A stretch of DNA of 64,000 nucleotides from Gammaproteobacteria bacterium (GTDB lineage: Bacteria; Pseudomonadota; Gammaproteobacteria; Pseudomonadales; Pseudomonadaceae): NCBI GenBank assembly GCA_018826895.1, contig JAHJYA010000017.1, forward strand, positions 1-64,000. The letters run 5' to 3'. Both the position numbers and the translations under genes were made by a program. Below the pieces are notes generated by a model. That model was given only the letters and a program-made list of their open reading frames with translations, made no database searches and was not told the origin of the DNA. Positions within the stretch are counted from its first letter, which is position 1, and the number at the start of each line of letters is the position of its first letter. Shown here one piece after another: positions 1-9,286 of this stretch.

Positions 1-119
1 AGGAAGGCAGCCTGAAAAACCTCAGCATCCGCTGGCGCAACTCCGACGTCCGTCGCGACGTCGGCGCGGACCTGCAAGAGAACCGCCTGATCATCAACTA
101 CCCGCTGTCGATTCTGTAA
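1..119 (+). CDS. OprD-family outer membrane porin, C-terminal fragment
   Basis: The open frame runs in from the window edge and ends at a TAA at 117-119. The 38 visible residues include NLSIRWRNSDVRRD and end in ENRLIINYPLSIL. That is the usual last beta-strand pair and C-terminal signature of Pseudomonas OprD/Opd porins, which take up basic amino acids, peptides or small carboxylates. The substrate class cannot be told from this tail. The C-terminal leucine after an aromatic-rich strand is typical of BAM-recognised barrels. It is followed at once by a hairpin with a T-tract. Confidence 0.8.
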   Translation, partial: EGSLKNLSIRWRNSDVRRDVGADLQENRLIINYPLSIL

Positions 120-172
120 GGCTGCACCGCTGCATCGCTGCACCTGATTGACTCCATGTGTTACGGCACTTC

Positions 173-200
173 GGCCCGTCCTTGCGACGGGTCTTTTTTT
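173..200 (+). terminator. Rho-independent terminator after the porin
   Basis: The stem cccgtc (175-180) pairs with gacggg (186-191) across a cttgc loop and is followed by a run of seven T (194-200). It lies 55 bases after the porin stop and before the chemoreceptor start. Confidence 0.85.
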
Positions 201-293
201 GATGATCTGTCATCCCCTGGCAGCCACCCTTCGGGCCGTCGCTACGCCACATTGAAAACGGCTCCCGATGACTCTTTCAGCGAGGTAAAACCC

Positions 294-2216
294 ATGCGCT
301 GGCTGATTAACCGCTGCGCCGATCTAAAGGTCGGTCACAAACTCCTGCTCGGCTTTTCCCTGGTCCTGCTGTTGACCCTGGCCGTGGCGCTCGGTGGCTG
401 GCACACCGCCGCCGGCATCGAGCGTCACGCCACCCATCAGCAACGTCTGGCGGCGCTGCAACAGCAGATTTTGCAGCTGCGCCTGGCGGAAAAGGATCAC
501 CTGCTCGGCCAGCCAGAACAATTACCCGAACAGCACGCGCGCCTGACCGAAGCGCTCGCCGCACTGCCCGCCGATACCGCCCAACTGAGCGAACTGCAAG
601 CCAGCAGCAACGCCTACCTGGCGGGCTTTACCGCGCTGCGCCAGAGCGAAGAACAGGCATACGCGGCGCAAACCGGCATGGACATTCGCGCCGACGAAGC
701 ACGCAGCCAGTTCGAGATGATCGCCATGGACCAGTACAACCTGATCCGCGACCAGTTGTTCGATGCCGTCGACCGTTCGGATGACACGGTCAACCGCGCC
801 GAGCAGGCCAGCGCCCTGCTGCAACAACTGGCTCAGCTACGCCTCGCGCAGAGCGCCTTCGTCGCCGCACCAAACGAGGCCCAGGCGCAGCACTGGCAAC
901 AGCAACGGCATGCCATGCAGGCCAACATCCAGCAATTGCACCCGCAGCTCCCAGCCTTGCAACAGGCATCGCTGGACGAAGCACTCAAGGCGCTGGAAAG
1001 CTACGCGGACTCCTTTGCTCACTACCGCCTCAGCCTGGCCGCCGAGCAGCGCAACATCGCCCAACTGAGCGACCTGGCGCAGCAGATGCGGGCCCATGGC
1101 GAACGCTTGCAGCAGCTTCAGCGCCAGCGCATCGCCGCCGACAACCAGCGCGCCCTGCTGACCTTGGCGCTACTCACGGCAGCGGCCCTGCTGCTCGGCC
1201 TGGGCGCCGCCTGGCTGATTCGCCAGTTGATCGTCAGACCGCTGCACGACTGCCTGCAACTGGCCCAACGAGTGGCCGCAGGCGACCTCTCCGGTGCCAC
1301 CGTAAGTACCCGCAGCGACGAGGTTGGCCAACTGCTGCTGACGCTGCAGCGCATGCGCGACAACCTGCGCGCACTGATCGGGCAGATTGGCGGCAGTGCC
1401 GAGCAGATCGCCGCAGCGGCCGAACAACTGTCGGCGGTCAGTGAACAAACCCGCGCCGGCGTGCGCGAGCAGAACCGCGAAACCGTGCAGACCGCCGACG
1501 CCATGCAACAGATGGCCAGCAGCGTGCAACAGGTCGCTGGGGACGCCGCACAGGCCTCCCAGGCGGCGCAGCAAGCCGACAGCCAGGCCCGCGCAGGCGA
1601 CCACCTGGTGCATCAGGTGGTCGAACAGGTCGAGCGTCTGGCCGCCGATGTGGCCCGCAGCGGCACTACCATCGGCCAGGTGCAGGATGAAAGCCAGCAC
1701 ATCGGCAGCGTGCTGGACGTGATCAAGGCCGTGGCCGAACAAACCAACCTGCTGGCCCTCAACGCCGCCATCGAGGCGGCCCGCGCCGGCGATCAGGGCC
1801 GTGGCTTCGCCGTGGTCGCCGACGAGGTGCGCGCATTGGCGCGGCGTACCCATGAGTCGACCCAGGAGATCGAAGGCCTGATCGAACGCCTGCAAAGCCG
1901 CGTGCGGCAAGCCGTCGAGCAGATGCAGGGCAGCCAGCAACTGAGCCAGGACGCCGTGACCGGCATCCAGAGCGCCGGCCAGGCGCTGGCGCAGATTGGC
2001 CAGGCGGTATCGCTGATCGAGCAGATGAACCAACAGATCGCCAGCGCCGCCGAGCAACAGAGTGCGGTGGCGGTCGACATCAACCGCAGTGTCGAGCGGG
2101 TGCGCGGCATCAGCCAGCAAAGCGCCGCAGCCACCGAACAGACCGCGCAATCCAGCGCCGAACTCGCGCGCCTGGGCAGCGAACTGCAGAGCCGCATCGG
2201 CCAATTTCACAACTGA
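294..2216 (+). CDS. Methyl-accepting chemotaxis protein, possibly HBM type (McpS-like)
   Basis: A membrane chemoreceptor that signals ligand binding to CheA/CheW. The frame is open from 156, but the ATG at 294 follows an 'agcgaggt' ribosome site and starts a normal MCP N-terminus (640 aa). Membrane helix 1 spans about residues 17-36. A long, helical, Gln/Ala-rich periplasmic part runs to about 285, membrane helix 2 is about 286-306, and a HAMP segment follows. The conserved signalling hairpin ([19 protein letters not shown], then [12 protein letters not shown]) is at about 476-518. The length and roughly 250-residue all-helical sensor resemble the helical bimodular receptors such as McpS of P. 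putida, which senses TCA-cycle acids; that match is inferred. Monocistronic, after a terminator. Confidence 0.9.
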   Translation: MRWLINRCADLKVGHKLLLGFSLVLLLTLAVALGGWHTAAGIERHATHQQRLAALQQQILQLRLAEKDHLLGQPEQLPEQHARLTEALAALPADTAQLSELQASSNAYLAGFTALRQSEEQAYAAQTGMDIRADEARSQFEMIAMDQYNLIRDQLFDAVDRSDDTVNRAEQASALLQQLAQLRLAQSAFVAAPNEAQAQHWQQQRHAMQANIQQLHPQLPALQQASLDEALKALESYADSFAHYRLSLAAEQRNIAQLSDLAQQMRAHGERLQQLQRQRIAADNQRALLTLALLTAAALLLGLGAAWLIRQLIVRPLHDCLQLAQRVAAGDLSGATVSTRSDEVGQLLLTLQRMRDNLRALIGQIGGSAEQIAAAAEQLSAVSEQTRAGVREQNRETVQTADAMQQMASSVQQVAGDAAQASQAAQQADSQARAGDHLVHQVVEQVERLAADVARSGTTIGQVQDESQHIGSVLDVIKAVAEQTNLLALNAAIEAARAGDQGRGFAVVADEVRALARRTHESTQEIEGLIERLQSRVRQAVEQMQGSQQLSQDAVTGIQSAGQALAQIGQAVSLIEQMNQQIASAAEQQSAVAVDINRSVERVRGISQQSAAATEQTAQSSAELARLGSELQSRIGQFHN

Positions 2217-2557
2217 GGCAGCAAGATTCTGTGGGAGCCAGGTTCTGTGGGAGGCGCTTCAGCGGCGACGTGGCTTACCCGTCGCCGCCAAAACACAGTG
2301 CCACCCGCCCCCAACAATAAATTCGCGCTCATCTGTAGGAGCGAATTTATTCGCGATCAATCGTGCACACGCCACAACCATCGCGGCTAAAGCGAATCGC
2401 CGCCCTACCCCTTCCACGGTATCGCTGTCCGCTAAACGCCCACTATCGCCCCCACCATGCCGGCAACCCTGCCTCCGCCCTTGGCGCCCAACCAAGGCAA
2501 CTATAGAATCTGGAACACCATTCCAATAAATCCAAATCCAGCTTCAGGAGATAGACC
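2217..2557. other. Intergenic region with repeat elements
   Basis: A 341-base gap. It holds a degenerate 'gtgggaggcgcttcagcggcgac' type element at about 2230-2285 and a 'gtaggagcgaatttattcgcga' repeat at 2334-2363. The stretch before 2558 is AT-richer and ends with an 'aggag' ribosome site for the dehydrogenase. No gene was recognised. Confidence 0.6.
2334..2363. repeat. REP-like palindromic repeat, family A, short form
   Basis: The sequence 'tgtaggagcgaatttattcgcgatcaat' shares both halves of the family seen at 16055, 16604, 19008, 22945 and 53252, but lacks the central 'ggggcgcctagcct' part. Confidence 0.7.
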
Positions 2558-4279
2558 ATGGCCCACACCGACCTCGAGTGCGACCTGCTGATCGTCGGCT
2601 CCGGGGCTGCCGGTCTGTCCGCAGCCGTAACCGCCGCCTGGCACGGGCAGACGGTCATCCTGGTCGAAAAAGACGCAGTATTCGGCGGTGCCACGGCCTG
2701 GTCCGGCGGTTGGCTGTGGGCGCCGCGCAACCCGCTGGCACGCCGTGCCGGCATCGTTGAAGACATCGAACAGCCACGCACCTACCTGCGTCACTGCCTC
2801 GGAAAGCACTACAACGCCGAACTGGTGGATGCCTTTCTCGAGGCCTGCCCGCAGATGGTGGGTTTTTTCGAGCAGCACAGCCGTGTGCAGTTTGCCGACG
2901 GCAACGCCATCCCCGATATGCGTGGCGAAGCACCCGGCGCTGCCACCGGCGGCCACCAGGTGATCGCCGCGCCCTTTGACGCTCGCGAGGTCGGCGCCCT
3001 GCTGCCACGCCTGCGCACGACCATGCCCGAGACCTCGTTTATCGGCATGCCGATCATGGCCGGCGCGGACCTGATGGCCTTTCTCACCCTGACCCGCTCG
3101 GTCAAATCCGCCGTGCATGTGGCCAAACGCGTGACCACCCACCTCTACCACCTGGCGCGTTATGGCCGCGCCATGCACCTGGTCAATGGCTTGGCACTGG
3201 TCGCGCGACTGGCCAAGTCGGCGGAAGAGCTGGGCGTGCAACTGATCGAGTCGGCGCCCGCCAAACGCCTGCTGCGCGAAAACGGCCGGGTCTGCGGCGC
3301 CGTGGTGCAGCGGGGTCATGGCGAGCAACGCATTCACGCACGCAAAGGCGTGGTACTCGCGGCCGGTGGCTTCGCCCACGACATCGAACGCCGCCGCCAA
3401 CTGTTCCCGCGCACGCCCAGCGGCCACGAGCACCTGGCGTTACCTCCGCCAGCCTGTAACGGCGATGGCCTGCGCCTGGGTGAAGACGTTGGCGCCGTGC
3501 TCAATACCGCGCTGAAATCGCCCGTGGCCTGGGCACCGGTGTCGCGCGTGCCCTACCCGGACGGCAGCCTCGGCCACTTCCCGCACATCATCGACCGTGG
3601 CAAGCCGGGGCTGATCGCCGTACTGCGCAGCGGCCGACGCTTCGTCAACGAAGCCGAGGGCTACTACGACTTCGTTGCCGCCATGCTTGAGGCGGTACCG
3701 GAGGGCGAAGAGGTCTGCTGCTGGCTGATTTGCGACCAGCGCTTTATCCGCCGCTACGGCCTGGGCATCGCCCGCCCAGCGCCGGTGCCGCTGTGGTCAG
3801 TGCTGCGCAGCGGCTACCTCAAACGCGGCCATACCCTTGAGGCCCTGGCCCACACCTGCGGCATCGACCCGCTGGGCCTGCTGCAGACCCTGGCCGACTA
3901 CAACCGCCACGCCCAACAGGGTGAAGACCCGGCCTTCGGCCGCGGCAGCACAGCCTTTAACCGCCGCAGCGGCGACGCCAGCCACACAGGGCCAAACCCC
4001 TGCGTAGCCCCCATCGAGCGCGGCCCTTTCTATGCGGTAAAGGTCGAACCCGGCAGCTTCGCCACCTTCGCTGGCCTCAAAACCAACGGCCAGGCCCAGG
4101 TGCTGGATGCGCAAAACCAACCAATCTCCGGCCTCTACGCCGCCGGCAGCGACATGGCCAGCGTAATGGGCGGCCACTACCCCTCCGGCGGCATCAACCT
4201 GGGGCCGGCGATGACTTTTGGCTATGTGGCGGCGCGGCATGCGGCGGGTGTGGTGGCTTACGAAACGGAGTTGGACTGA
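2558..4279 (+). CDS. FAD-dependent oxidoreductase (fumarate reductase / 3-ketosteroid dehydrogenase-like flavoprotein)
   Basis: A 573-aa flavoprotein of the FAD_binding_2 superfamily. A Rossmann FAD motif, LLIVGSGAAGLSAAV, sits at residues 10-24, followed by an acidic strand end (VEKDAVFGGATAWSGG). The C-terminal FAD motif GLYAAGSDMASVMGGHYPSGGINLGPAMTFG is typical of 3-ketosteroid-delta-1-dehydrogenase and fumarate reductase-like enzymes. Its true substrate is unknown: no steroid genes lie nearby. The ATG follows 'caggagatagacc'. The 3' end of this gene occurs twice more in the window as broken copies, so it seems to be the parent of duplications that bracket the accessory genes downstream. 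Confidence 0.85.
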   Translation: MAHTDLECDLLIVGSGAAGLSAAVTAAWHGQTVILVEKDAVFGGATAWSGGWLWAPRNPLARRAGIVEDIEQPRTYLRHCLGKHYNAELVDAFLEACPQMVGFFEQHSRVQFADGNAIPDMRGEAPGAATGGHQVIAAPFDAREVGALLPRLRTTMPETSFIGMPIMAGADLMAFLTLTRSVKSAVHVAKRVTTHLYHLARYGRAMHLVNGLALVARLAKSAEELGVQLIESAPAKRLLRENGRVCGAVVQRGHGEQRIHARKGVVLAAGGFAHDIERRRQLFPRTPSGHEHLALPPPACNGDGLRLGEDVGAVLNTALKSPVAWAPVSRVPYPDGSLGHFPHIIDRGKPGLIAVLRSGRRFVNEAEGYYDFVAAMLEAVPEGEEVCCWLICDQRFIRRYGLGIARPAPVPLWSVLRSGYLKRGHTLEALAHTCGIDPLGLLQTLADYNRHAQQGEDPAFGRGSTAFNRRSGDASHTGPNPCVAPIERGPFYAVKVEPGSFATFAGLKTNGQAQVLDAQNQPISGLYAAGSDMASVMGGHYPSGGINLGPAMTFGYVAARHAAGVVAYETELD

Positions 4280-4699
4280 GGGTGGTTGATTGCACGGGCT
4301 TGCGCAGCAATTTGCATTCGGCCTGATTGATCATTGGGGCGAATTTGACCGGCAAGCTGCGTAGCTCTGACTGCCGAAGAACGACCCGAATCTGCGGGTG
4401 GATGGGCCGCAATCGGCCAGACACAGGCGATCGAAGGGACTCCGAAATCAGGGGCAACGCAATCGGCCGTCGTGGGCCATGATCGTCATGCTCATGAATT
4501 GGTCAAGGAGTCGCGTTGACGGTGTTGGCTACCATGCGTGACTGGAGCGCTAACGTCTGTTTTTTGCCGATTCAGCCCTTCATTACCAGCAGCTACCGGC
4601 CAATAGCAGGCCGCCCAATGGGCGTCCCAATTTTTGATCAACCACCAACATCCCGGCCTCAAAATTGGTCGAGTCCAACACTGTGCGTAAGATGCCCCC
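4280..4699. other. Intergenic region after the dehydrogenase
   Basis: A 420-base gap with no convincing gene. Bases 4280-4335 are matched, diverged, after the second copy (10292-10343). The segment around 4398-4426, with 'ccgcaatcggcc', is matched directly after the third copy (about 14078-14104). So the duplicated unit included 3' flanking sequence. The promoter of the phosphatase gene at 4700 presumably lies within the last 100 bases. Confidence 0.6.
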
Positions 4700-5965
4700 A
4701 TGACGACCCACAACCAACGCTTCTCACTCGACCACCCGCGCCTGCTCGATTCCCTTCTTGCGACCGACAAACTGCTGATCATCCAGGATCTGGACGGCGT
4801 CTGCATGGGCCTGGTGCGCGACCCGCTAACCCGCACCATCGAACGCCGCTATGTGCAGGCCGCGGCGCGCTTGGCGGGATGCTTCCAGGTACTGACCAAT
4901 GGCGAACATATCGGCAGCCGCGGGGTAAACGGCATAGTCGACAAAGCCTTCGACGACCCCAACCATGCCCGCGAACAGGGCCTCTACCTGCCGGGGCTGG
5001 CTGCCGGTGGTGTGCAGTTGCAGGATCGCTTCGCCAGGGTCAGCCATCCAGGCGTCAGCGAGGCCGAGCTGGCTTTTCTGCAAGGCGTGCCGAATAAGGC
5101 CACGCGCTTTCTCGCCGAACTGCTGGCCGCCCCGCCCTACGCCCTCGCCGCAATCGAGATCACCGCCCTGGTGAGTGCCAGCGTGCTGGATAACCTCGCC
5201 TCGCCGACCCTCAACCTCAATAGCCTCTACCAACGCTTCAGCGCCCAACCGACGCTCTACCGGCAATTGCAGCAAGCGGTCGCCGACTTTATGAGCGCCT
5301 TGCAACAGCAAGCCAGCCAGGCTGACCTGGTGGACGCCTTCTTCGTCCACTACGCGCCCAATCTCGGGCACGACGCCCAGGGCCACGAACGGCTCAAGTA
5401 CAGCGACGGCGGCGATGCCGGCAGCACCGACTTCCAATTCATGCTCAAGGGCGCGATCAAGGAAGTCGGCGTGCTGCTGATCCTCAACCACTATTACCAA
5501 CAACGCACCGGCCACTACCCGCTGGGCGAACACTTCAACGCCCGCCAGGCCCCGCGCGACCAGGACGCACTACTGCAACTGGCCCGCGAGCATTTCGACC
5601 CGGCGCTGATGCCGCGCATCCTTGGCGTCGGCGACACCGTCACCTCCAGCACCAGCCAACAGCAACAACTGCGCGGCGGCAGCGACCGCGGCTTTCTCAG
5701 CCTGGTGCAGCGACTCGGCGAAGCCTTCGACAGCAACAACACCCTGGCCTATATCGACAGCAGCAACGACGAAGTCGCCCGCCCCGGCATCGATATGGCG
5801 CACCTGCAATGCTGCGCAAACGACCCCAGCCTCGCACCCTGGCCAGCCTTCGCAGGCATCAGCGACAGCGCAGACCCGCTAAGACTGGATGTGGTTTTTT
5901 GTGGTGGGCATAGGCAATACGTGGAATTTTTCTGTGCGTTGGCTGAGGGGTATATGGGGCGGTAG
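4700..5965 (+). CDS. stpA: Glucosylglycerol 3-phosphatase-like protein (StpA family)
   Basis: A 421-aa protein whose N-terminal part carries LLIIQDLDGVCMGLV (about residues 25-39) and LTNGEHIGSRGVNGIVDKAF. As far as I can recall these are hallmarks of StpA, the phosphatase that releases the compatible solute glucosylglycerol from glucosylglycerol 3-phosphate in salt-stressed cyanobacteria and some pseudomonads. The DLDG motif recalls HAD-type phosphatases. The length fits the family. The matching glucosylglycerol-phosphate synthase (ggpS) is not in this window, which is unusual and leaves the substrate uncertain. It is the first cargo gene after the flavoprotein gene. No close upstream partner suggests an operon. 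Confidence 0.7.
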   Translation: MTTHNQRFSLDHPRLLDSLLATDKLLIIQDLDGVCMGLVRDPLTRTIERRYVQAAARLAGCFQVLTNGEHIGSRGVNGIVDKAFDDPNHAREQGLYLPGLAAGGVQLQDRFARVSHPGVSEAELAFLQGVPNKATRFLAELLAAPPYALAAIEITALVSASVLDNLASPTLNLNSLYQRFSAQPTLYRQLQQAVADFMSALQQQASQADLVDAFFVHYAPNLGHDAQGHERLKYSDGGDAGSTDFQFMLKGAIKEVGVLLILNHYYQQRTGHYPLGEHFNARQAPRDQDALLQLAREHFDPALMPRILGVGDTVTSSTSQQQQLRGGSDRGFLSLVQRLGEAFDSNNTLAYIDSSNDEVARPGIDMAHLQCCANDPSLAPWPAFAGISDSADPLRLDVVFCGGHRQYVEFFCALAEGYMGR

Positions 5966-6239
5966 GAAGCTGGCTGCGGCAGGTGGTGAAGCCCAAAGCT
6001 AACCCCCAACTATTCCTATCCCCCGGCCTGGTATACCGACCCAGCGCGCACCTGGGCCACGAAAGCGCCGACGTAGACGCCTACAGTCGTGCAACCAAGG
6101 TCAAAAATCGATTCCCGCCGAATACTGGCAAACTGCCGCCTATGGGCTTACCCTCCAATGCAACGTCAAGGGCTGCACAGTTACGCGCTGGCTGAACCCG
6201 CGTCAGCACGGGCTCGCCATGGACAGGTAAGGGAACGCC

Positions 6240-7088
6240 ATGAAGTACCAGGATTGGCAACGCGACAGCCGCGACGATCAGCTCAGCGCCGACAGCGACG
6301 ACGCCCCGCTTAGCGTGCACACCTGGCTGCATCAACGCCAACGCACTCGCGCCAATCCCCTACGGCGTTTCGCCAATGTATTCGGCGTACTCGCGGTATT
6401 CGCCTTCAGCTTCTACCTGCTTGCCGAATACAAGGGTTTCGGCGACCTGCTCAAGGCCAAGACCAACGGCCTGCTCAACCCCGCCGCAGCATCCAATGCC
6501 CTGCCATCCATCCGCCTGGACAGGCCAGCACCCAGGCAAACAGCCGTCCCCTACCGCATTCCCCAGCACTTCGAACCGATCAAGCCCGACACCCTGACCA
6601 ACGCCCCGATCTCTGTTCCCCAGCCGCTGGCCGACTGCATCGAAACCGCCAACCTTATCGATGAGAACGTCGTCGCCTGCCGCTACGGCACCCTGCCCCG
6701 CGACCATCGCCCAGCGCCGAGCAGCGGCATGGTCTCGGCGCAATACCTCGCCCAATACAAAGCCGACCAAGCCAACCGCAGCCACACACCGGCCCGGCCC
6801 AGCGCCAACCGCGAAGTGGATCAAGTCTGGATTGAACGCTGGGACGGTGGCGGTTCCTACCTCGCCGAATGGCACTCCCTGAACAACCGCATCGATAGCA
6901 GCAGCGTGTGCGCCAACCACCGCAGGGGCTCGATCGACTACCGCGAATGCCGGAAGGCGGCCAAGGTGCATTTCCGCGAGCAATGCCGAGCCTGGGAAAA
7001 GCGCTGGGCGCGGGATCGACTAGAGTGGAGCAAGCAGATGGAACAGCGATATTGCAGTGCGGCGAATGGGTTTAGTCCGATGGGGTGA
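6240..7088 (+). CDS. Uncharacterised single-pass membrane protein
   Basis: A 282-aa protein I do not recognise. The ATG at 6240 follows 'taagggaacgcc'. Residues 1-43 are charged and cytoplasmic in character. One membrane helix (about 47-63, FGVLAVFAFSFYLLAEY) follows a positive stretch, giving an N-in topology. A proline-rich linker runs to about 130. The C-terminal part is Trp/Arg/Cys-rich, with at least five cysteines (CIETAN, ACRYG, VCANH, ECRKA, QCRAW), and could form disulfides in the periplasm. GC content is close to the genome average, unlike the AT-rich pair that follows. Function unknown. Confidence 0.6.
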   Translation: MKYQDWQRDSRDDQLSADSDDAPLSVHTWLHQRQRTRANPLRRFANVFGVLAVFAFSFYLLAEYKGFGDLLKAKTNGLLNPAAASNALPSIRLDRPAPRQTAVPYRIPQHFEPIKPDTLTNAPISVPQPLADCIETANLIDENVVACRYGTLPRDHRPAPSSGMVSAQYLAQYKADQANRSHTPARPSANREVDQVWIERWDGGGSYLAEWHSLNNRIDSSSVCANHRRGSIDYRECRKAAKVHFREQCRAWEKRWARDRLEWSKQMEQRYCSAANGFSPMG

Positions 7089-7199
7089 GCAAAAAATAAA
7101 CATTTGAAGCGCACGCTGGACTAAAAAATTTTCATTCTAATAACCAGAAAAAGTTGCCATCCGCAAAAACAAAGAGAGCAAATAATAGAGGATTTAAAA

Positions 7200-8132
7200 A
7201 TGGGTGAGTGGTCTAAATTAGTCGGAGAACACGGGGAGAACATAGTCCAGTCTCTGCTCGAAATTATTGGCTGGGGAAACAATCAATCAAACTTCGACAT
7301 GCCGTGCATCAAGCCCAGCAAGCATACCGAGTCCTCTACTGCAAGAAAATCGCATGGCATTGATTTTCTCTTCTCGTATAAATCAGACCTCGAAGAAAAA
7401 ACAGTGTGCCACGCTATTATTTCTTCAAAATTTACTGCAGCCAAATATCCAAACAACCCATCCGCAAAGTTCAAAGAGCACTTCAACAGCCTCGCAATGG
7501 ACATCGAATGTTTCAAACAATCAAACATTAGAAAAGAAAACTCCAGAAAATTTAGCGCCTCAAGAGAGAAATGCATCGGGGTGCTTTTCTGGATGAGCAA
7601 TGAAGACGACATCGACTTCAACGTAGTTGAAAACTTGTACGCCACGAAAAATATTGACGATATTGACTATGGAACAATTCATATTGTCGACAACAAGCGC
7701 GCGGCCTTTATCTTTAAATCGATACAACGATTTAAACGAGACAAAAAAATAAGCTCAGTTAAGTTTTTATACCCTGCAAACGGTAGCAACAACAGCGCCG
7801 CAGACCGCCTAACATCTGGCCACGTGCTCCCTGCTGAATTCTTAACATCAGGAATAATACCGTTTAGCTTAACTACCGAAGCAGGTGATGAGATTCTAGC
7901 GATATCCTGCTCAGAGCAAGTAGAAGAACATACACTAACACGAATAATTGGACTAGCTCAAGCCATAGCCTACAGCTTCCCACAAAAAATAATTATCAGC
8001 TTACTAGACTTCAACAAGCTCAAACATAAAGACATAGTAGAAAAGGCCAAGTCGTCATTCCCTGACTCAGAGTTTATTAAGAAGATTATCTTTAATAACT
8101 TAAATGATGATTTCCGAGGAGACGAACTATGA
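7200..8132 (+). CDS. Putative anti-phage nuclease subunit, GapS4a-like (PD-(D/E)XK fold)
   Basis: A 310-aa protein encoded in conspicuously AT-rich DNA. The N-terminus GEWSKLVGEHGENIV...IIGW, then HGIDFLF (D55) and HAIISSKFT (K77), reads like a PD-(D/E)XK nuclease core: a helix with glutamates E10/E13, an acidic strand and a strand with the catalytic lysine. The usual D/E two places before the lysine is a serine (SSK), so the acid may come from elsewhere. From memory this resembles GapS4a of the two-gene GAPS4 defence system found on gamma-mobile-trio islands; I could not check this. The ATG follows 'agagga'. The gene ends one base into the start of its partner (ATGA-type overlap, 8129-8132). 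Likely horizontally acquired. Confidence 0.6.
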   Translation: MGEWSKLVGEHGENIVQSLLEIIGWGNNQSNFDMPCIKPSKHTESSTARKSHGIDFLFSYKSDLEEKTVCHAIISSKFTAAKYPNNPSAKFKEHFNSLAMDIECFKQSNIRKENSRKFSASREKCIGVLFWMSNEDDIDFNVVENLYATKNIDDIDYGTIHIVDNKRAAFIFKSIQRFKRDKKISSVKFLYPANGSNNSAADRLTSGHVLPAEFLTSGIIPFSLTTEAGDEILAISCSEQVEEHTLTRIIGLAQAIAYSFPQKIIISLLDFNKLKHKDIVEKAKSSFPDSEFIKKIIFNNLNDDFRGDEL

Positions 8133-9250
8133 GAAACCCCCGCAACTTTGATACATTCCTACCATATGGAGAGAGCTTGAGGCCGTTCTTAGTCCAGCCG
8201 TTCATTAGTAAGGGAGATCTAAAAGACCTATTAAGAAAGCGTGGCGTATTCATATCAAACACAGAGAAGGAACATTCAATCCCCGCTCTTACAACAAATC
8301 TAATTACTCCCTCAGAACTAGAAACGCTAAGACTTACTTATTCGGAGAAAGAAGAAAATCCAAAAGTCACATCACGAACCCTTGGATGGACTAGCAATAC
8401 GCCACTTATAGAATGCCTCCCTGATGACATCAATCTGAATCAAATAGTAGACCTTGACTTTAAAAACTATCAGGTAACCGGCACTCCATTCTTCACTACT
8501 GTAGGAAGCAACCTAAACCATGTAATATTAGAATTCGAGGTCGAACGACTAGATAAATCCAACAGCTGGGTTGAGCACTCTCGACTGTTCAAAGGTTCTA
8601 TTGAAATGATAAAGCCTTCAAATTCGGGCGAACTCATAATCACGAACACGCACACAGCTCCAGAAACAAAAGAAGTTATAGCCAAACTCTCCGCCAACCT
8701 CGTAAACCACTTCAAGACTAACGGCCAAACTCACAGCGAAGCAAAAATAAATAGAATATTATTCTCAGATTTCGACAATGCAAAAAGATTCAACTATTTT
8801 CTATCCCTAACAAAACAAAGCAGATACACCTGCATCACTTTCGACGAAAACGTTGATGCTGGACTATCCCCAGACAATGACCTCACGCCACCGCCAAAAT
8901 TAGAGTGGTTAAAAGAACGAATAAAAAATCTTAACCTAAGCGGGAACGCACTAGATGAGACTTTATTCTTTGAAGAGGAGCTAAGAAACTACTTGATATT
9001 ACATAGACTCGACTGTCGATTTAGATTTAGTATTTCTGGCCATGATGGTTACTGCGTAATGTCTTTCGCCTTTCCGGATTACTCACAAAAAAATGATGTA
9101 GATGCAGAGCTTGAAGTAAAAATCAAAACCATAAGCTTCGAAGACACAAAAAACCCCAAGGAAAAAGCAAACATTAAGCTCACTATAATCAAGGAAGTGG
9201 AACATGAGAAACTCGATAAATTTAAAAAACTTAAATTAGTTTCTTTATGA
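8129..9250 (+). CDS. Putative anti-phage defence partner, GapS4b-like
   Basis: A 373-aa protein overlapping the preceding gene by four bases, so the two are translationally coupled and very probably form one complex. The N-terminus, with YGESLRPFLVQPFISKGDLKDLLRKRGVF, looks like a small helical DNA- or protein-binding module (about residues 12-45). The rest is mixed alpha/beta with no motif I can assign. The pairing with a GapS4a-like nuclease and the low GC suggest GapS4b, from memory of that two-gene system. The gene has the same low GC as its partner. It is followed by an 11-G run and a partial copy of the hairpin repeat, which may mark the cassette's right edge. Confidence 0.55.
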   Translation: MRNPRNFDTFLPYGESLRPFLVQPFISKGDLKDLLRKRGVFISNTEKEHSIPALTTNLITPSELETLRLTYSEKEENPKVTSRTLGWTSNTPLIECLPDDINLNQIVDLDFKNYQVTGTPFFTTVGSNLNHVILEFEVERLDKSNSWVEHSRLFKGSIEMIKPSNSGELIITNTHTAPETKEVIAKLSANLVNHFKTNGQTHSEAKINRILFSDFDNAKRFNYFLSLTKQSRYTCITFDENVDAGLSPDNDLTPPPKLEWLKERIKNLNLSGNALDETLFFEEELRNYLILHRLDCRFRFSISGHDGYCVMSFAFPDYSQKNDVDAELEVKIKTISFEDTKNPKEKANIKLTIIKEVEHEKLDKFKKLKLVSL

Positions 9251-9257
9251 AAAAACA

Positions 9258-9286
9258 GGGGGGGGGGGCAGACCACGATTAATTTT
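9258..9286. repeat. Poly-G tract and partial copy of the 'cagaccacgatt' hairpin repeat
   Basis: Eleven consecutive G (9258-9268) run directly into 'cagaccacgattaatttt' (9269-9286). This is the left arm of the hairpin element found complete at 10064 and 15772. The right arm is missing. It lies 8 bases after the stop of the AT-rich cassette. Confidence 0.75.

Noticed and set aside
1170..2210. A 346-codon minus-strand frame within the chemoreceptor gene
   Set aside because: Antisense to the conserved MCP signalling domain and without any protein motif.
4516..5097. A 193-codon plus-strand frame overlapping the start of the phosphatase-like gene
   Set aside because: Pro/Arg-rich translation in a different frame of the conserved gene, with no family match.
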